From Prosapia bicincta (lineage: Eukaryota; Arthropoda; Insecta; Hemiptera; Cercopidae), in NCBI GenBank assembly GCA_036971475.1, contig JBAIZL010000003.1, forward strand, positions 84,166,542 to 84,230,541: DNA of 64,000 bases, in the 5' to 3' direction. Under the pieces are notes generated by a model that saw only the letters and a list, made by a program, of their open reading frames with translations, was not told where the DNA came from and searched no databases. This document shows, piece by piece, positions 22,780 through 34,003 of this stretch. The translations under genes and the position numbers were made by a program. Each line of letters begins with the position of its first letter. Position 1 is the first letter of the stretch.

Positions 22780-23064
22780 GCCCCCACTCTATTTATTTGT
22801 TTGTCTATTAAATTCTCCTTTTTTAACGTAATTTCCTTTTATACATATCAAACATATTTAAACGTTTCCCTTTATTAACATAACGTAACATTTTTATTTC
22901 TTGCTGTGTATGCCCCTCTTTAATCAAATGTGTAGCATGTAATTCTTTTTCAAATTAGAATTACGTTATATGCTCTTTATATCTTTATATGCTCTTTTAA
23001 ATTTTCGTCCTGTTTGCCTTATGGATGTTGTTTTGTAATTACATTGCAAACTAATTTATTCTTT
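22780..23064 (-). pseudogene. Penelope-like element fragment, GIY-YIG endonuclease part
   Basis: On the minus strand, scattered frames read RQTGRKFKRAYKD, then text resembling ATHLIKEGHT and NKGKRLNMFDMYK. This is the order found after the GIY-YIG motif in Penelope-like endonuclease domains. The piece is frameshifted and truncated. Its RT counterpart sits at 24375-24650 on the same strand; the LTR/pol material between them interrupts it. Confidence 0.5.
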
Positions 23065-23617
23065 CTGTTTGCGTTGTAACCAAATTGGATTTATGTGACA
23101 ATGAATTACGGATAATAATTAATAATCTAGACCGGAGGACCATCGACTTAGGGCCGAAAAGATATGACATATCTGAAATTATCTTAACCTATGATTCAAA
23201 GAACATTTTCTTCTTAAATATAGGTCTTAACCGCTACTGCTTACCTAATAGCAGCAGCGGGACGTGCTTTCACTTCAGAGAGGTAATGGAAACGCATCTG
23301 TAACACTTAACTTTGATTATGAAATGTGGATAACACAAAGTCAATAAAAATGAGTGCACTCAACTTATAAGTAATAGTTCACTTTTAAACAATGTCCTAT
23401 AAAGTCCTAAATGACAAATCACAGCCCACTTGTCAAATAGCTTACACTGTAGTTGAAGATCAGTCCTTGGTATGTATGTTCATTTAATTGAACGCACTAT
23501 ACACTAAAGCGGGCGATTGCACAATAATACACTGAATACCGTAACTCATGGGGTTTTACCTAACACACTTGTATAAAGTCAAAGCGCGGTTAAAAACACT
23601 TTCGGATACTAGGTACT
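23065..23617 (-). repeat. Inverted copy of the second BEL/Pao LTR
   Basis: Reverse complement of roughly 24985-25515. Shared blocks include the CTAGACCGGAGGACCAT region, TGTAACACTTAA and GCGGGCGATTGCAC. It is diverged, so it is an older copy. Confidence 0.7.
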
Positions 23618-24051
23618 AGTGGTTGAGGTTTGTTCCCAATCGAGTTTGGCTTGCCAAAGTCGTTTGATAAATAACTTGATCCAGAATGTAACTGGAGTGA
23701 AAGGTACGAGCGGGTCAAAAGTGCGGGCAACATAAGACAAAATGGTGCGTTTGGTGGGTGACTGAGTGAACCTTTGAACCTGGTAAGAAAAGTTGTCCGA
23801 AGAGGGGTTCCATTGGAGTCCAAGGATTTTGATGACTGAAAAGTTATCCTGAAATAGTAGCGGGGTTTTCAAGATGTGTATCAGGAAAAGTCTCTAATAA
23901 TGATGGGTCGTTAGATGACCACTTTCTGAGTTCCAACCCAGCCGTGCAAAAATTCTGTTAAGTTCACGAATGAGAGGTTGAGCATCTACTTTGAAGTCCG
24001 CGCCTGTGACTATGTCCTCGACATAAGTTTGGTTTATTATGGCATTGGAAG
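23618..24051 (-). pseudogene. BEL/Pao pol fragment (RT to RNase H)
   Basis: Minus-strand frames read NAIINQTYVEDIVTGADF, then LFQDNFSVIKILGLQWNP and KRTILSYVARTFDPL. This is co-linear with residues around the YVDD box of the full element at 7435-7760, though clearly from a different family. The catalytic box reads YVED rather than YVDD. A frameshift lies near 23880. The fragment is bracketed by two 97-bp direct copies of LTR sequence. Confidence 0.75.
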
Positions 24052-24360
24052 ACAATATTACACTGATTACCGTAACTAATGGCGTTTTACCTAACGCACT
24101 TTTATAAAGTCAAAGCGCGGTTAAAAACACTTTCGGACACTAGGTACTTGTTACACGTTAATTATAGTCAATATTTGAGTATGGTTCACCGAGGTTAACT
24201 GAGCGGTCACAAACATAGGAAACGTGTGCATGCGATACAAAAGCAATATGGCTAGTGGACTTGCAGTTTAAGGAACAAGGAAACCAGAGATAGAAACTAA
24301 TCTAGGTCAAGCGCTGACGTGTAGCAAGTAGTGCAGTGCCAGCTCCTTGATCTAGTCGCT
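24052..24360 (-). repeat. Second partial inverted LTR, with 97-bp duplication
   Basis: 24052-24148 repeats 23521-23617 with seven mismatches. The sequence then continues into further LTR-like text (ATTAACGTGTAACA on the minus strand, matching about 24980). The right part, 24200-24360, is not clearly assignable. Confidence 0.55.
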
Positions 24361-24374
24361 GTTCTCAACACTTT

Positions 24375-24650
24375 CTATATTACCCTTTATTTATTCTTTG
24401 ATGTGTGTGTTAGGTTTCATTCAAACTGCTATTTTATATTTCTTTTAAAAAAATCAATTTATAAACATCTATTTCCTTTTAGGTGAATTTAGTCCATTTT
24501 TCAACCAATTTCCCTATCTTGACTTTTTATTTGATTTCTTCTTGCCTTGATATTCCTGAATAACTTCCCTATTATATCTTTGTTATATCCATTAGTTTTA
24601 GGAATTTGAAAAATAGTGTCCACTTATTTTTTATGTTTTTTTTAATTAGT
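24375..24650 (-). pseudogene. Penelope-like element fragment, region after the RT core
   Basis: On the minus strand a frame reads IFQIPKTNGYNKDI, then KARRNQIKSQDREI. It matches the corresponding block of the element at 37770-37870 (NKAIRKLFRKIRARRNQIES). With 22780-23064 it forms one minus-strand element split by BEL-derived material. Confidence 0.5.
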
Positions 24651-24694
24651 GGAATATCTAATAAACGGTTTAAAAAATACCTAAATTACACTAC

Positions 24695-25511
24695 TGTTCA
24701 ATACAGAACCTAACCTGTTTCAGCTGCACTTCTAAAATTTTGTAATTTGCCGCGGCCTGTAACAGCTGCTACTAAGGTTATACCGCTATACGCCTAGATT
24801 ACTCTCGTGGCCTAATTTTCTATACTACTTTCCTCTTTGCGCAATAGTTGTTCAGAACTTCCTTGTATCAGCTATGGTATGAACGCATTTACGTCTTTGT
24901 TTAACCGCGAAGAAAAACCGCCGTAAACCTTCACAATGACCGCAATTTAACTATACTTAACTCTAATTAGTCGTGTAACAAGAGCCGAGTGCCGCAAGTG
25001 TTTTTAACAGCGATTTGACTTTGTATAAGTAATTTAAGTAACCTACAATGAGTACCTTTACATCGTGTAATATGGTGCAATCGCCCGCTTTGGTATACAG
25101 TGCTTTGTTCTAAAGAACAATGATTTCTAGGACTTATATTCGGCTCCAGTGTAAGTTAGGTAACAAATGAATATTGGATTTATCATTTATGACTTTGTAG
25201 GACCTTGTTTAAAAGTGAACGTTTACTCATTTTAATAACTTTGTGTTATCCGCATTTCATAATTAAAGTTAAGTGTTACAGATATGTTTCAATTACCTCT
25301 CTGAAGTAAAAGCACGTACCGCTGCCGCTATTAGGTAAGCAGTAGGGATTAAGGCCTATATTTTAGAAGCAAAATGTTCTTTGAATCATAGTTTAAGATA
25401 ATTTCAGATAAGTCATTTCCTTTTCAACCCCAGGCTGATGGTCCTCCGGTCTAGATTATTAATTATCATCCGCAGTTCAGTTACACATAAATTTAATTTT
25501 GTTACAACGCC
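24695..25511 (+). repeat. 5' LTR of second BEL/Pao element
   Basis: The first about 193 bp match 28060-28252. The remaining part is supported by the inverted copy at 23065-23617. The right end is estimated from where both copies reach TTACAACGC. Confidence 0.65.
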
Positions 25512-25659
25512 AACAATAGTCCAAACGGAACGGATTTTGAACCGTAGTACAGGCCGCTTTGAGGTTAAAACTTGAGTGAGTCATTGAAAGTTTATGTTCA
25601 TCAAATAAGACATTATTCAGTTATCGATAGTTATTGAATCCAGTGTAGATTATCACATC

Positions 25660-26760
25660 AGAAAGTTAGAGGACATTTTAGGGGAAATCAAATTAGCAGT
25701 AGAGGTCATAGGCGATAGCACCCCATTGGAAGGTATGTTAACCCACATTCGCAAGGAGCATGATAATTTCATGCGAATTTTTGATAAGTTTGAAACATTA
25801 AACAACTGAGGATTTAGATAAGGTGTTTCGGATTAAAACTAAATTTCAACAAATTATTTAACGTTAGTAAACAAGTACCCTTCGCTAATAAATTCAGAAA
25901 AAGTTGACATGGAAAAACCGCACCCGCCAGCTAACTTACCCAATCTTAAATTACCCATATTTTCGGGTAAAACAGAAGATTGGACGGATTTCATGAACAT
26001 GTTTGACTCGATGGTTCATTATAATAAAAGTATTGAGCCCATACACAAATTCCAAAGCGCACTTAAGGCCATTTAAATGCATGATCTGGCCGACTTCTTG
26101 TTGTTCCAACTGTCCGTAAACAATCTAAGTGACGAAACCCGATTTGACTTTCGAAAAACATATAGGGACGTCAAACATACCCACTTATGACTCGCTTGAC
26201 CCCTTTGTCACGGAACATGTACGCACAATGGAATTACTACAAAGAGATTCTGAGAGTCCAACACCGCAGGTTGAACACCCAGCTAGACTCATGACGCTGA
26301 TGTCGATAGCCGCAGCCGTTAGAAGCAACTCCGCCGACTACGCAGATGAAGCCGCAATTCTGAATGAAGGTCATCACCGCACTACAACGCACCACGTCAC
26401 CATTACTCGACCGCAGGCTCTTGAGACCACCAGCGATCCGCCAACGCTTCCAGTCCAACCGAAGATCGCCCACACCGCAATCATCACTGAGTGTTGGACA
26501 AAGTTTGCCCAGACCGCGCTTGACTATCCGACCTACCAACCGGCCTCATGACGATCCGTCCGCAGCACAGTGTTTCTATTGCTCAGCCATTCACAATATC
26601 TTTCGTTGCCCAGACTTTCTCAAACTAAGAGCCCAGGAACGTCGGGAGTCTTTACGACATATGCAGCGCTGTTTCAATTGTTTCGGCACCCACTACTAAA
26701 ACAAATACAAATCACTCAAGACTTGTAAACATTGCAACGGTAATCATCACTCCTTGCTGC
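25660..26760 (+). pseudogene. Gag remnant of second BEL/Pao element
   Basis: Recognisable pieces are LPNLKLPIFSGKTEDWTDFM near 25935 (DUF1759 region), DLADFLLFQLSVNNLSDETR near 26085, and zinc-knuckle segments CFYCSAIHNIFRC and CFNCFGTHY near 26570-26690. Multiple frameshifts and stops, and a deletion near 26075, separate these pieces. Confidence 0.75.
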
Positions 26761-27420
26761 ATGACTCTAACTCAGCTTCGCCCCAGCGACCGTACATGCA
26801 TCAACACCCAAACTCAGTCAACAACGGTAACAATTACATCACCAATGGAAAGCCGCTCTCCAGCGCTGATAACACTAATGTCGCTTCTGCCTTATTGGGG
26901 TCTGTCATTGTCAATGAACATTTTGGGAATCCGTATATCGTTCGTGCAATCATTAACCCAGGCAGTCAAGTGTCTGCCATAACAAAAACCGCCACCGCTC
27001 TGTTGAGCTTACCTGCTAGGAAATCAAATGTTTCTCTTGTTGGGGTCGCTTCTCATGCCACACGTATATCAGAATGTGTCCCTACAAATCTCTTCTACAT
27101 ATGCCACAAATTGCAAACTTGATGTAAAAGCTGCAGTGCTACCTGATATCACTGACCCTCTTCCATCAACCGCACTATCACCCAATATACACGCACATTA
27201 CAATTATCTCCCACTAGCTGACCCTCACTTTGACACTCCTGCCCAAATTGACTTAATCTTAGGATCTGACTTATTTACCCGTAGTCTTGTTAATGGACCA
27301 CGAACCATTATCAAAGGCCAACCTGCTGCCCGAAACACCTTCTTCGGATGGATTATCTCGGGGCCGTTTCCCGACCATCTATGTCGTCAACCTCACGCCT
27401 TCACTACAAGATTAGCCGCA
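26761..27420 (+). pseudogene. Protease remnant of second BEL/Pao element
   Basis: Frames contain ASALLGSVIVNEHFGNPY, then IINPGSQVSAITK near 26950. The catalytic DPGSQ of the intact element is changed to NPGSQ, replacing the active-site Asp. IDLILGSDLF near 27250 matches the ILGADVF block at 6530. A frameshift lies near 27110. Confidence 0.75.
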
Positions 27421-28059
27421 CGTTACGACTCTGCACGTCGATCCACGGAGAGCAAAGAAGTCATCCGCACCAATACACTCAACGCTACAAGAACTTACGC
27501 AAGGTTACCACCACCAGTGGCTCCGTTAGAAGAGTTCAGCCAGCCAACCATATCACTGAGTCTCTTCGCCTCTCAGCACCTATAGTCGACGCCTCCGGAC
27601 TGTTAATGGTGGGCGGGAGAGTTCATCAGCCTTTACGAAATCACTCCTTTCAGCAAATTAATCAATTCTCAAAGGCAGCCCAATTTCCTTCTTTCTTCCC
27701 CCTAGCGAATCATCATTCTTCTTACCCCAATATGTCTAATTGGTCACCCGCTACTGAATTGTCCTACTCAAAGAACCATCGATCATTCAGCAACCACCAC
27801 TTCTTCAGCAGATGTTTGACCGCTTCTGTTAGTCTTGGTCCACCTCTTACTTACCTGCATAACACCCCACCGAAGGATTAAGGACTGCTAGCCACTTAAG
27901 GAAGACCAGATAGTAGTCTGCACACCTGCTATCAACTTTTGGACATCCATCCATCTCTTAGCTATCCGCCGACCTCCTGGACTTTTCCTTCTGGCTCTTC
28001 GCCCCTTTATTATTAGAACCTTCTCAGGCTCTAAAAACATTCGTTTTTGGTGGGCGGTA
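27421..28059 (+). pseudogene. Deletion junction and integrase N-terminal remnant
   Basis: After the protease region the frame passes directly into DASGLLMVGGRVHQPLRN near 27580, which corresponds to DSVGLLRVGGRLNHADIP near 8810. The RT, RNase H and most of the integrase are absent. The GTGGGCGG tract at 28050 is the polypurine tract. Confidence 0.65.
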
Positions 28060-28252
28060 TATTCAGTACAGAACCTAACCTGTTTCAGCTGCACTTCTAG
28101 AATTTTGAAATATACCGTGGTCTCTAACAGCTGCTACTAAGGTTATACCGCTATACGCCTAGATTACTCTCGTGGCCAAATTTTCTATGCTACTTTCCTC
28201 ATTACGCAATAGTTGTTCAGAATTTCCTTGTATCAGCTATAGTGTGAACGCA

Positions 28253-28282
28253 TAATAATCTTATAAATCACCATCATCATAA

Positions 28283-28347
<65 letters not shown>

Positions 28348-28379
28348 CGTTTTCTTGTTTAATAATTTAAAACAACATA
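28253..28379. repeat. (TA)n microsatellite
   Basis: A TA run of about 54 bp (28291-28344) sits between the truncated BEL LTR and the end of the next Penelope-like element. Confidence 0.9.
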
Positions 28380-29780
28380 GGTTATTCAAATACAAGAATA
28401 TCTATTAATTTATATCCAATGCTTTTCGTTGGTAAACAGTACCAACATCATCAGGAATGAAAATTACAATAATGTAAGCTATATGCCTAAAACATATGTT
28501 ACATTAGAAATAGAATTGTTGCTAAATTTATACAAATTGCCAAATTTATTTTGTTGCTGTAACATTATAGACATTGAATATAGTATCAAATTTAGAATGT
28601 ATTTGTATTTGTTCTTTTATTAATTTGTTATTATTATTGTATTTATATATTTCGAATGCTTCATATATATTCATTCTTAATCCCTTATTAATTTCATTTA
28701 TAAGTTTCATATTTTCAATATTTGGAAATTGGTGCTTATTATTAATACAATGATTTGCAAAATTTGATTTATATATTTCTGGATTAATATAGGCATTCAA
28801 ATGTTCTTTATATCTTTCTTTTAATTTTTTTCTTGGTTGACCTATATAAGCTTTAATTACAGTTTTCGCATTCTAATTTATAAACACCACCTTTTTCATG
28901 CATATTAATTATTTTATTATTGTTATTTATTATGTTTATTATTTTGTTATTAGTTTTGTATGCAATTTTGATATTTGTGTTTTTAAATAATTTAGTCATA
29001 TTTTTTATTTCATGGACTATAAATAAAAATGAAGTCCATATTGTATTATTATTACTATTGCAAATTAAATTATTATTTTGTTTATTAAAAATATTGTAAT
29101 TAAGTTTGTCAACAGTTTTCTTTTTATAACCGTTTTCTAATGCAATTTGATAAATTATGTTTTTTTCTTGTTTTTATTTTCTTCATTCACGGATATTTTA
29201 TGCATTCTATATAATAAATTATATAAAGCAGCCATTTTTTTATTATATGGATGATTAGAACTATTTGGTATAATTTGGTTTGTTAAAGTTGGTTTACGGT
29301 ATATCATATATTCAAATTTTTCATTTTTTCTTATTATAGTTAAATCTAGAAAATTTATTTTATTTGTTTCAATTTCATAAGTAAATTTGATTTTATTATT
29401 TATTTTATTCAAAATATTTGTTAAATTTATATTATTATTGTTTGATATATACATTCCATCATCTACATAGCGAACCCAATAACAATTTTTATCATATATT
29501 TTTATAATTTCATTTATTTTATTATCTAATTGTTGTAAAAATATTTCACATAATATATTTGATAATGGCGAACCCATAGCAAGACCATCTTCTTGTTTAT
29601 AAATTTTGTCATTGTATGAAAAATAATTTTGATTTAATGTTATTTTGAGTGTATTTAAAATTTCTAATGCTAATTTTTTATCTTTCTCGTGTTCTAATTT
29701 AGATTTTATAATTTCAAGAGTTTGTTTTGCTATTGTAAATATTCTTGTATTTGAATAACCTGTTGTTAAAAGGGGAAAAA
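28380..29780 (-). pseudogene. Penelope-like element: RT and GIY-YIG endonuclease
   Basis: Minus strand. The RT block (about 29750-29160) has KIYKQEDGLAMGSPLSNILC and the catalytic VRYVDDGMYI, then INFLDLTII and YRKPTLTN. The endonuclease block (about 28890-28550) has KGGVYKLECENC and, after a frameshift, KAYIGQPRKKLKERYKEH, a GIY-YIG variant (GVY...YIG). A spacer with stops separates the two. This RT plus C-terminal GIY-YIG order defines Penelope-like elements. The RT N-terminus is missing: the frame runs into a long (GT)n tract at 29791. The RT active site is intact, but the element is 5'-truncated and frameshifted. Confidence 0.85.
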
Positions 29781-29939
<159 letters not shown>

Positions 29940-30243
29940 AGGCGAGGAAATAAAGCACTAAACCTACGATAATCAGGGCCATAGTCAGGGCGGTTTTCTC
30001 GGATATTTTTTCCGGGGCCCGGCCCTAGGTGATTTTTTAGGGGGCCCGCGCATGCGCCTTCAAACACTGACGGCTGCGCTGCTGTCTCTGTGGCAGCGGG
30101 GCTGGGGTGACGTAATGTCTGGCCGGCCGTCGTCGCTATGACAACTGTCTAAATGCCAAACATTGATTGGGCGCTAGTGCCTGCGCGCGCCTGTCAGTTT
30201 CCTTTATTTCGTGTCTCTCTTTCCACTCATTTATAGTCTATAG

Positions 30244-31324
30244 TAGGGATGGCCGAAGTTGACGATTTTACTCAACTGTTGCGCACGCAACAGTTGCCGG
30301 TACACATCAGTTTAAAACAACTGATGTCAAACATTAGGTTGCAAGTGACTGTTGCTTGAACTAATGCGAGCACATTAGTTGAATGAAAACATCAGCTTCG
30401 GCCGCCCCAACTAATGCAGGCTACAGCTAACTAATGTATTGATTATTAGGTGTAAATATAGGGTAATAATAACACTTATATTTCTATTAAAACAATATGC
30501 ATGAATACATATAAAATAAAACTCAATTTATTTAAGACTTACTAATTTACTTAAGGTAAAAGCAATTACCCTGAAATATATTTATATTAGCTCTACATAA
30601 GAAATCCTTTCACCATTAAAATATATATACATAATACATATAAAATAAAACTTGTTTTATTCAAGGCTTACTTATTTACTTAAGGTAAAAACAATTACCC
30701 CGAAATATTTATAATTAGACTTACATAGTTAGGTATTCCATTTTAACATTTAAAAATATATAAAATATATTTTAATTTGAAAATATTTAAAGTACCTATA
30801 CAAAATAATGGATCAGTTTCTGAAGCATTTTACCGCCTAAAATAATACGGACATTATACTCGTAAAATCAATTATAGACTGACATAAATGATAACATATA
30901 AGGAATTATTAATTAGGTCTGTAATCAATAGCAACGTCCCTCTTGCAGAGTTATTAGACATTAGGGACTTCCTACACATCAGGTTGGCCGAAAGCAACTG
31001 TTGAATCACATTAGTTTGTTACACACTACACACCAGGTTAGCAGGAAACAACCGATGCGCACGTATTAGTCTGATACACATTAGGTTAGCATAAAACAAC
31101 TGTTGGCACGCATTAGTCTGCTACACATTAGGTTAGCATAAAACAACTGTTGGCAGGCATTAGTTTGCTACGCATTAGGTTAGCAGAAAACAACTGTTGC
31201 CAGGCATTAGTTTGCTACGCATTAGGTTAGACATTAGGACTTTCTCCACATCAGTTGCGCGCGCATTAGGTTGCGTAGAAGCAACTGTTGCCAAACAACT
31301 GATGCCGTTGTTTTCGGCCATCCC
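30244..31324. mobile_element. Non-autonomous hAT-type element nested in the hAT
   Basis: Terminal inverted repeats TAGGGATGGCCGAA / TTCGGCCATCCCTA and an 8-bp target duplication GTCTATAG (30236-30243 and 31325-31332) define it exactly. It has no coding sequence. The subterminal regions are packed with CATTAG/CTAATG and CAACTG motifs, including several near-identical units of about 46 bp between 31030 and 31230. The middle is AT-rich, with a direct repeat of about 150 bp (about 30490 and 30640). Confidence 0.92.
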
Positions 31325-31397
31325 TAGTCTATAGCGGCCAGTGGGCGAGTAGCCGAGCACATTTGTAGCATGTGATGTGACCTTTATCTGATTGTAG

Positions 31398-32645
31398 GGG
31401 TCAAGGTTATGATAATGGAAGTAACATGAAAGGGGCTTATAAGGGCGTGCAAGCAAGAATGCTAAATGACAACAAACCTGCTGTATATAGTGCATGTGCG
31501 TGTCATTCACTTAATCTTTGTGGAGAACAGGCTGAATCAGTTCAGCTCAAGTCCTCAAAGATGGGAAATTCTCCAGGAAAAAGTTGGGTGTTCTTTACAT
31601 TCAACCTCACATACTCGTTGGTCTGCAAGAATCGACAGTAGCTGCACATCTACAAAGTTTGGTGGAAGCATTAGATGAAGTTCTACTCCTCAATTTGTCA
31701 GCAGATTGTCGAAGAGACGTCAAAGGACTTAAAACATACATGAGAATGTTTGACTGTTTGTTGTTGGCATCCATATGGCTTAAAGTGTTAAAAACTATTG
31801 ACTTAGTGAATAAAGTAATTCAAGCTCGCGGGGCGACCATTGATACAGCGAGTGAGAACCTAAAGAATCTGGTGTGTGAACTTCAAAGCCTACGAAATGA
31901 AGGCTGGGAAAAGATATGGAGTGAAGTTACAATTGTAGCTGAAAATATTAGCTGGCCCGGACAGTTAACCGAACAATCCAAGAGGGTGAAAAAGCGCAAA
32001 AGGATGATTGATGAAGACGACAATGACACGGAAGAAACACCAGAGACTCCAGAGTTGTTTAAGAGAAATATTTTCTACGTTATTCTGGATGAAGTAATTG
32101 CAGACTTGAATGAGAGGTTCCTATCACTTAATGAAATTCTACATTTTTTTCCATTTCTTTGGGAGTTCAGGAGTATGCCAGAAGAAGAGATCAAATCAAA
32201 ATCGAATGACTTGGTTTTAAGATATGAGAACGATTTGCAAATTGATTTAACAGAAGAAATTGAAAGCCTTAAGTTAGTATATACTACCAACGTCGGGGAA
32301 AACACTTTACGTCCCTTAGAACTACTGAACCATCTTCATAAGACTAATCTTTCCAATATGTTCCCAAACTTGTGTATAGCTCTGCGTATTTTTTTGACAG
32401 TGCCTGCAACTGTTGCAAGCGCAGAACGATCGTTTTCAACATTAAAAAGAGTGAAGAATGTGCTGCGGTCTGCAATGACACAACAGAGACTGTCAAGTCT
32501 TGGAGTTCTGGCTGTGGAGGCTCAACTGGCAAAAACTATAAACATGGATGATGCCATCAATGACTTTGCGGCAAGGAAAGCAAGAAGGAAGGCCCTACAT
32601 TGGCATTCGTTCAGATGCAACATTCCTGTTTGTTCTGTAAGGTAA
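31398..32645 (+). pseudogene. hAT transposase (ZMYM1-like), C-terminal half
   Basis: It begins after an acceptor-like TTGTAG with GQGYDNGSNMKGAYKGVQAR, the conserved region around a catalytic Asp of ZMYM1-type hAT transposases. CACHSLNLCGEQA follows, then a frameshift, then SSPQRWEILQEKV and HTRWSARIDS. From 31584 a frame of 353 codons runs to 32645. Its C-terminus carries the hAT dimerisation domain: ALRIFLTVPATVASAERSFS, then LKRVKNVLRSAMTQQRLSSL. The TTF-type zinc finger and the first catalytic region are missing. The frameshift near 31560 and the missing N-terminus make it inactive. Confidence 0.85.
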
Positions 32646-32833
32646 TAAAAAAATGTTCATGTTTGAGTTTAGGTTGTATTAAATTTTGTGTTTTATTATT
32701 ATTATTGATCACTTATTCACACTTTACCTACAATATCCATGCAAAAAATAGTATTAACAAATCCGGGAATCACGAAAGAGGGGCCCGAACGAGTTATTTT
32801 GTCCGGGGCCCGGCAAAGCTGGCTACGGCCCTG

Positions 32834-33274
32834 ACGATAATTGGTGCAGTAAGTCGGATCGAAATGCGATTTATTGTTTTTTTCGATTCAGGAAGCCACA
32901 ACGAAAGTTTGTGAACATAGCCACTTTATAAGAAATCAAAATTGCATCGGTGCATAAGAAAAATGCATTTTTTAAAAGTGCATTCACTGGCTCGATTTAA
33001 AAAAATGTATAGTCAGTTGCACTGACTTCATAGAATTATTATATAATATTGTAAACTAATTTTTACCTTGTAAAATGTACGGCGTACCTTTCGGTCACTT
33101 GATCATGGTCGAATCACTAAATTATTATTCTACTGTTTATCTAAGTAGAATAATAATTCAGTGATTCGGCATTGGTCAAGGTCAAGTGACCGAAAGGTAC
33201 CTCATTAGGGGGTAAAAATTGTACTTAATATTGGAATAATTGTCTACGACAACAAATTATAATAACTAATGGCC
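32834..33274 (+). repeat. Penelope-linked hairpin repeat, unit 1 (its start lies before the hAT)
   Basis: This continues the unit begun at about 29944 (GAAATAAAGCAC...CCTACGATAAT) and split by the hAT. It holds a long hairpin with GTACCTTTCGGTCACTTGA at 33086 and its inverse near 33180. The outer stem pairs AATTTTTACC with GGTAAAAATT. Confidence 0.85.
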
Positions 33275-33745
33275 GTGGAAATAAAGCACAAAAATAAGCC
33301 AAACCTACGATAATTGGTGCAGTAAGTCGGATCGAAATGCGGTTTTTTGCATTCGATTCAGGAAGCCACAACGAAAGTTTGTGAACATAGCCATTTTATA
33401 AGAAATCAAAATTGCATCGGTGCATAAGAAAAATGCATTTTTTAAAAGTGCATTCACTGGCTCGATTTAAAAAAAATGTATAGTCAGTTGCACTGACTTC
33501 ATAGAATTATTATATAATATTGTAAACTAATTTTTACCTTGTAAAATGTACGGCGTACCTTTCGGTCACTTGATCATGGTCGAATCACTAAATTATTATT
33601 CTACTGTTTATCTAAGTAGAATAATAATTCAGTGATTCGGCATTGGTCAAGGTCAAGTGACCGAAAGGTACCTCATCAGGGGGTAAAAATTGTACTTAAT
33701 ATTGGAATAATTGTCTATGACAACAAATTATAATAACTAATGGGC
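33275..33745 (+). repeat. Penelope-linked hairpin repeat, unit 2
   Basis: A 471-bp direct repeat of unit 1 with few differences, including the complete hairpin. Confidence 0.9.
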
Positions 33746-33960
33746 GTGGAAATAAAGCACAAAAATAAGCCAAACCTACGATAATTGGTGCAGTAAGTCG
33801 GATCGAAATGCGGTTTTTTGCATTCGATTCAGGAAGCCACAACGAAAGTTTGTGAACATAGCCATTTTATAAGAAATCAAAATTGCATCGGTGTATAAGA
33901 AAAATGCATTTTTTAAAAGTGCATTCACTGGCTCGATTAAAAAAAAATGTATAACACGGT
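33746..33960 (+). repeat. Penelope-linked hairpin repeat, unit 3 (partial)
   Basis: A third direct copy, stopping at about 33955 where the GC-richer subrepeats of the palindrome begin. Confidence 0.85.
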
Positions 33961-34003
33961 GAATAATCACAGAAATGGACCGAATTTTAGTACTCGGGGG
34001 TTG

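Larger units (their letters stand above)
24695..28252 (+). mobile_element. Second BEL/Pao element, internally deleted and decayed
   Basis: The 5' LTR starts at 24695 (TGTTCAATACAG). The 3' LTR copy starts at 28060 (TATTCAGTACAG, with the G of TG mutated) and is cut off at about 28252. A polypurine tract TTTTTGGTGGGCGG lies just before it. Gag and protease remnants and a small integrase piece lie between; the whole RT/RNase H region is missing. No target duplication can be seen because the right LTR is truncated. Confidence 0.8.
29974..32833 (+). mobile_element. hAT element with internal deletion
   Basis: The left end is CAGGGCCATAGTCAG. The right end, on the minus strand, is CAGGGCCGTAGCCAG. 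The exact 8-bp target duplication ACGATAAT flanks it (29966-29973 and 32834-32841). The length is 2860 bp, of which 1081 bp is a second inserted element. It sits inside the first copy of the Penelope-linked repeat unit. The transposase lacks its N-terminal half, so this copy is non-autonomous. Confidence 0.95.

Noticed and set aside
33060..33230. Hammerhead ribozyme in the hairpin units
   Set aside because: CTGATGAG occurs on the minus strand of unit 2 (near 33675) and in the right arm near 35111, and hammerheads are known in Penelope-like elements. However, the required GAAA after stem II and a cleavage triplet could not be placed in the right order. A covariance-model search would settle it.
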